NCBI GenBank assembly: GCA_934296355.1
Contig: CAKRAY010000016.1
Location: 1-18,363 of the forward strand
Source of the DNA: an uncultured Clostridia bacterium
GTDB lineage: Bacteria; Bacillota; Clostridia; Christensenellales; DTU072
Direction: 5' to 3'
DNA: 18,363 nucleotides
The position numbers and the translations under genes are program-made. Of the stretch, positions 15,573-18,363 are shown one piece after another (position 1 is the stretch's first letter; each line of letters starts with the position of its first letter). The notes under the pieces were generated by a model. The model was not told the DNA's origin. It did no database searches and saw only the letters and a program-made list of their open reading frames with translations.

Positions 15573-16346
15573 TTATTCGTTTGTTTTTTCTTCGGTCGCG
15601 TTATCTTCGCTCGGCGCGTTTTCTTCCGAAGCAGCCGCGGGCGTTTCTTCGGCGTTTAACGCTTCTTCCGCTTTTTTCTTTTTATTCTCTCTTATAGTTT
15701 TGAAAGTTTCCACTCCGTAGTTTATCGCCGCCGCCCAGTTAAGTACGAGACCGATGGTTACGATAATCCAATCGAGGGAGTAAACGCCCCAAAGGTGTTC
15801 TACTATTAAGGGGTGGAAGAAACAAGCGATCGCGCCGCAACTGATTATCGCGCTCGCAACTTTGCCAAGCATATTCGCCTTGATATTGACGTCGTTTACT
15901 ACGAAACTGCCGATTACTATCATCATCAATTCTCTGAATACGAGTAAGATAATGAACGCCCAGTGGAGGTATCCGGCGATTGCCAACGCTACGATTACGC
16001 CGATGTGCATACATTTATCGCCGATCGGGTCGATACACTGTCCCACGTAAGTGCCTTGATCGTGCTTTACTACATATTTGCCGATTTTCGTACCCGCTTT
16101 GAACTTACGAGCGATTTTACCGTCGATAACGTCGGTTAACGCCGCGAAAGCCATAATGCCGAGCGCGAGATATACCCACCACGAAGCGTACGCGGGGTTG
16201 CTGTCTGCTCTCGCGCCGAGAATCAACAGCGTCATATAGACGGGTACGCATAGAATTCTGATGAATACGAGAATGTTCGGTATCGTCCACACGGTGTAAC
16301 GATTGATGACCAAATTCTTTTTCATTCCGGTTGCTTCTTCTGCCAT
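15573..16346 (-). CDS. CDP-alcohol phosphatidyltransferase, PgsA-like, with an insertion in the catalytic motif
   Basis: A 257-residue membrane enzyme. The N-terminal WTIPNILVFIRILCVPVYM (20-38) is typical of PgsA, which makes phosphatidylglycerophosphate from CDP-diacylglycerol and glycerol-3-phosphate. The CDP-alcohol motif is present but split: D72-V-I-D75-G76 and A79-R80, then 8 residues to G89 as usual. The Gx3Dx3D half expected there appears 13 residues later, as G102-QCI-D106-PIG-D110. All four metal-binding aspartates are retained, so activity is plausible. About six helices follow. Residues about 218-257 form a lysine-rich then acidic, alanine/glutamate-rich tail. AAGGAG lies 9 bases before the ATG, favouring this start over the Met at residue 8. 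It sits between a surface-protein gene (22-base gap) and valS (30-base gap). Another lipid headgroup substrate remains possible. Confidence 0.85.
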   Translation of the reverse strand: MAEEATGMKKNLVINRYTVWTIPNILVFIRILCVPVYMTLLILGARADSNPAYASWWVYLALGIMAFAALTDVIDGKIARKFKAGTKIGKYVVKHDQGTYVGQCIDPIGDKCMHIGVIVALAIAGYLHWAFIILLVFRELMMIVIGSFVVNDVNIKANMLGKVASAIISCGAIACFFHPLIVEHLWGVYSLDWIIVTIGLVLNWAAAINYGVETFKTIRENKKKKAEEALNAEETPAAASEENAPSEDNATEEKTNE

Positions 16347-16368
16347 AATAGAAATCTCCTTGCTTATT

Positions 16369-18036
16369 TTATTCTTTTTTATCGTTAGCGGATTGCTCCG
16401 TATTAACTTTTTGTTCCGTCAAGCCGTTTTTCGCCTTTATTTTACGGCTTTTTACCAAGTAATAGCCTAAAAACGCCAAGCCGATGAAAAGCGGTATCAG
16501 CGCGAACCATAACAGCCAAAGTAAGTCGTTACTTTCTTTTTCCACGAGAATATTGACTTCTCCCGCCGAGCGCATTACCGCGACGGCGTACGTTCCGTCG
16601 GCGTATTTAATCACTTGACAGTCGTAATAAGTCGTTTCGCCGTTCAACAGTTTTACCGCTTGCGTCGCTTTAACGTTCTTCGCTTTCTCCAAGGTGTCGA
16701 ACCTAAGGAGCATCGGGGTGGTCAATTCTTCGTTATGATAGCCGTCGGTCAACTCGTCGGAACGCGCTCTCACGTTGACGACGTACAGTTCGTCCGCCTT
16801 TTCCATGCCCGTGGCGCGCAGTAACTCGGCTTTCTCGTATTTGTTGAAGTCGTAGCGAGCGAGGGTCAGAACGAGTTCTACTTCATCCCCCGCGGGAACG
16901 AAAAAGAAGGCGTGGCTTGCGTTTTCCACGGTGAAATTGCTTAGATAATCGCCGTTTATTACTTCGACTTTAACGTCCGTTACGCCGTTATCTTTATTTT
17001 CCTTGGCTTTGAGGTACTTTCCGTACACCTCTTTAAGGTACTTTAAGGCTTCTTGCTTTTGCTCTTCGGTACTGTCGGCGTTTTTTATAACGGTGTTATA
17101 GTCGGTAAAAGCGTTCGTCGCTTCTTGCAATAAATAATTGTTATAACCGCCTTTGCCCATGTCTGCAAGCGCGTTGTTTATATTCGCTTCCGCAACTTCG
17201 TCGTACGTTTGCGACGTGAACGAACAAAGCAGTATTTTGCCGCTGTCGTTGCCCGCGTTGTCGACCGCTTGATAATAGTAATTTACTTTGCCGTAATCGA
17301 CGTATACGGTGTACTTATACGAATTTACGCCGTCGCAATTTTTTTCGCTGCCGTCAACGAGCGTATACCCGCCGTTTTCGCGCTTGGAGAACAGTTTTAC
17401 TTCCTTAATGCCCGAAGCGTTACAAAGCAATTTCTCATCGGTCACGGTTAAATCGAGTTTACATCTTCCGCTCGACCACGACCACATTTGAGAATACGTT
17501 ACTTTCGGCGCGGTATTGTCGATGAGCGTTACGAATAGCGTTTTGGCAAAACTGCTTGCTTCATTTTTTCCCTCGCCGGTATTCGTGGTATCCTCGTATA
17601 CAACTTCGAATCTGAACGCGCTGTTTACTTTTGTATTTATCTCGAAATAGTAACGGTACTCCTCCGAATTACCGGGGATTTTCTTTAATTCGCTTATATT
17701 AACGTCTTTATCTTCGATAAGCGCGTCTCTATCTTCCGTTTTACGCCCTACGAACTTCAACTTATTGACGTCGTTAAGGTCCTTTAACTTATATTGATTA
17801 TAGACGACGCGTTTCGTCAAGTTATTTTCTATGCCCGCCGCGTTGACGTAAATCCTATACGTTACGTCCGTTTTGCCGTTAAAATAATCGCCTTGCGAAA
17901 CGCGCACGCATTCTATATCGTAGTTGCCCGCCGCCGCCGAATCGTCGGACAATCCGACCGCGCCGAGCGCGATAACGGAAGCAACAAACAAAATCGCGGT
18001 TACGATAACCAAGCCTTTTTGAAAAGTCGTTTTCAT
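16369..18036 (-). CDS. Membrane-anchored extracellular protein with beta and helical repeat domains, function unknown
   Basis: A 555-residue protein I cannot name. Residues 1-28 are a signal peptide or membrane anchor (KGLVIVTAILFVASVIALGA). Residues about 39-175 look beta-rich. Residues about 176-275 resemble a bacterial Ig-like domain (NTAPKVT, then YYYQAVDNAGNDSGK). Residues about 280-347 are helical and resemble a FIVAR-type three-helix module (NNALADM, STEEQKQEALKYL). Residues about 355-500 form another beta-rich region ending GEVNILVEKE. A single helix, LLWLLWFALIPLFIGLAFLGYYLV (505-528), is followed by the basic stop-transfer KSRKIKAKNG and a short polar tail. There is no LPXTG motif. 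It follows the partial surface-protein gene by 6 bases and shares its end architecture. A role in envelope or adhesion is inference. Confidence 0.75.
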   Translation of the reverse strand: MKTTFQKGLVIVTAILFVASVIALGAVGLSDDSAAAGNYDIECVRVSQGDYFNGKTDVTYRIYVNAAGIENNLTKRVVYNQYKLKDLNDVNKLKFVGRKTEDRDALIEDKDVNISELKKIPGNSEEYRYYFEINTKVNSAFRFEVVYEDTTNTGEGKNEASSFAKTLFVTLIDNTAPKVTYSQMWSWSSGRCKLDLTVTDEKLLCNASGIKEVKLFSKRENGGYTLVDGSEKNCDGVNSYKYTVYVDYGKVNYYYQAVDNAGNDSGKILLCSFTSQTYDEVAEANINNALADMGKGGYNNYLLQEATNAFTDYNTVIKNADSTEEQKQEALKYLKEVYGKYLKAKENKDNGVTDVKVEVINGDYLSNFTVENASHAFFFVPAGDEVELVLTLARYDFNKYEKAELLRATGMEKADELYVVNVRARSDELTDGYHNEELTTPMLLRFDTLEKAKNVKATQAVKLLNGETTYYDCQVIKYADGTYAVAVMRSAGEVNILVEKESNDLLWLLWFALIPLFIGLAFLGYYLVKSRKIKAKNGLTEQKVNTEQSANDKKE

Positions 18037-18042
18037 ACCTAA

Positions 18043-18363
18043 TTAACCTTTTTTAATATTTCTTATAGCGCGTTTTTCCATGCCGGGGTCGCTCACTTTT
18101 CTTCTCGAAACGAGAGGATTGAGTATGAACAACACGATAACGGCGATGAGTATTATTATAAGCACGCCGGCAATCACCACGTAGGTGTACTGCATTTCCG
18201 CGACTTCGAATACTATTTGTCCCGTGGTACTCGACGCGTAGAAACTTATGTAGTTACCTTCGGTTTTCGGCGAGAGGCTGTCGCCGTCGAGTCCGCCCGC
18301 GAACTTAACGGTGAACTTCTTGTTGCGGAACTCTTCGGGGATTTCCACGCAAACTTTGTACTG
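18043..18363 (-). CDS. Membrane-anchored surface protein, C-terminal part (5' end outside window)
   Basis: The reading frame is open to the right edge, so only the last 106 residues are seen. They comprise a beta-rich segment (VEIPEEFRNKKFTVKF, then GNYISFYASSTTGQIVFEV), a single membrane helix, YVVIAGVLIIILIAVIVLFIL, and a basic tail with RRK, KR and KKG. A GTG at 18348 could be misread as a start, but the frame continues upstream of it (QYKVC) without a stop, so a larger protein is more likely. The beta end followed by one helix and a positive tail is the same layout as the next gene, 6 bases downstream, suggesting a pair of envelope proteins made together. No sorting motif is visible and the family is not identifiable. 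Confidence 0.65.
   Translation of the reverse strand, partial: QYKVCVEIPEEFRNKKFTVKFAGGLDGDSLSPKTEGNYISFYASSTTGQIVFEVAEMQYTYVVIAGVLIIILIAVIVLFILNPLVSRRKVSDPGMEKRAIRNIKKG

Noticed and set aside
18043..18348. Complete small gene starting at GTG 18348
   Set aside because: The frame stays open to the window edge before that GTG and no ribosome site precedes it, so it is better read as the end of a larger gene.
1..18363. CRISPR array, transposase, phage genes, toxin-antitoxin pair or defence island
   Set aside because: No direct-repeat arrays, recombinase or transposase motifs, or small paired genes were seen. SpoVT has an AbrB/MazE-type fold but carries a full GAF domain and no toxin partner, so it is not an antitoxin.

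Overview
The window is an 18.4 kb piece of an ordinary bacterial chromosome. All 15 protein genes I can support, including two cut by the window edges, lie on the minus strand. They are packed with gaps of 0 to 130 bases and several ATGA-type stop/start overlaps. The organism is most likely a spore-lineage Bacillota, probably an uncultured Clostridia-type anaerobe. The reasons are an intact SpoVT regulator, the spoVT / SpoVB-like flippase / mazG gene order also known from the Bacillus subtilis yabLMN region, strong AGGAG ribosome sites, and sigma-A-type promoters. A finer assignment is not possible from sequence alone. I see no phage, transposon, CRISPR array, tRNA or rRNA, and no gene-free stretch over 300 bases.

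Layout, in the direction of transcription from high to low coordinates. (1) 18363-12277: the 3' end of one membrane-anchored surface protein, a second complete surface protein, a PgsA-like CDP-alcohol phosphatidyltransferase, valyl-tRNA synthetase (valS) and a HAD phosphatase. This unit ends at a clear intrinsic terminator (12216-12240). (2) A near-consensus promoter one base beyond the terminator's T-tract (12186-12214) starts an overlapping three-gene unit: a P-type cation ATPase, an Mrp/Nbp35-type Fe-S carrier ATPase and a C_GCAxxG_C_C redox-type protein. (3) A separate near-consensus promoter (8394-8422) drives a PAP2 phosphatase. (4) After a perfect 10-bp inverted repeat (7109-7136) come an acyl-CoA-synthetase-like ligase, a YhhN/TMEM86 lysoplasmalogenase-like protein and a ComEC protein without its nuclease-like domain. 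(5) The last group is spoVT, a SpoVB/MurJ-like flippase, mazG, and the first 31 codons of a tRNA-dihydrouridine synthase running off the left edge.

Functionally the window mixes housekeeping (valS, mazG, dus) with membrane-lipid enzymes (PgsA-like, PAP2, acyl ligase, lysoplasmalogenase-like) and envelope proteins. I did not find a convincing new defence or biosynthetic system. The best leads are a 13-residue insertion inside the catalytic motif of the CDP-alcohol phosphatidyltransferase, the ATPase/Mrp/CGAxxG redox operon, a hairpin able to hide the spoVT ribosome-binding site, the perfect hairpin just before the acyl ligase start, and the two surface proteins at the right edge.
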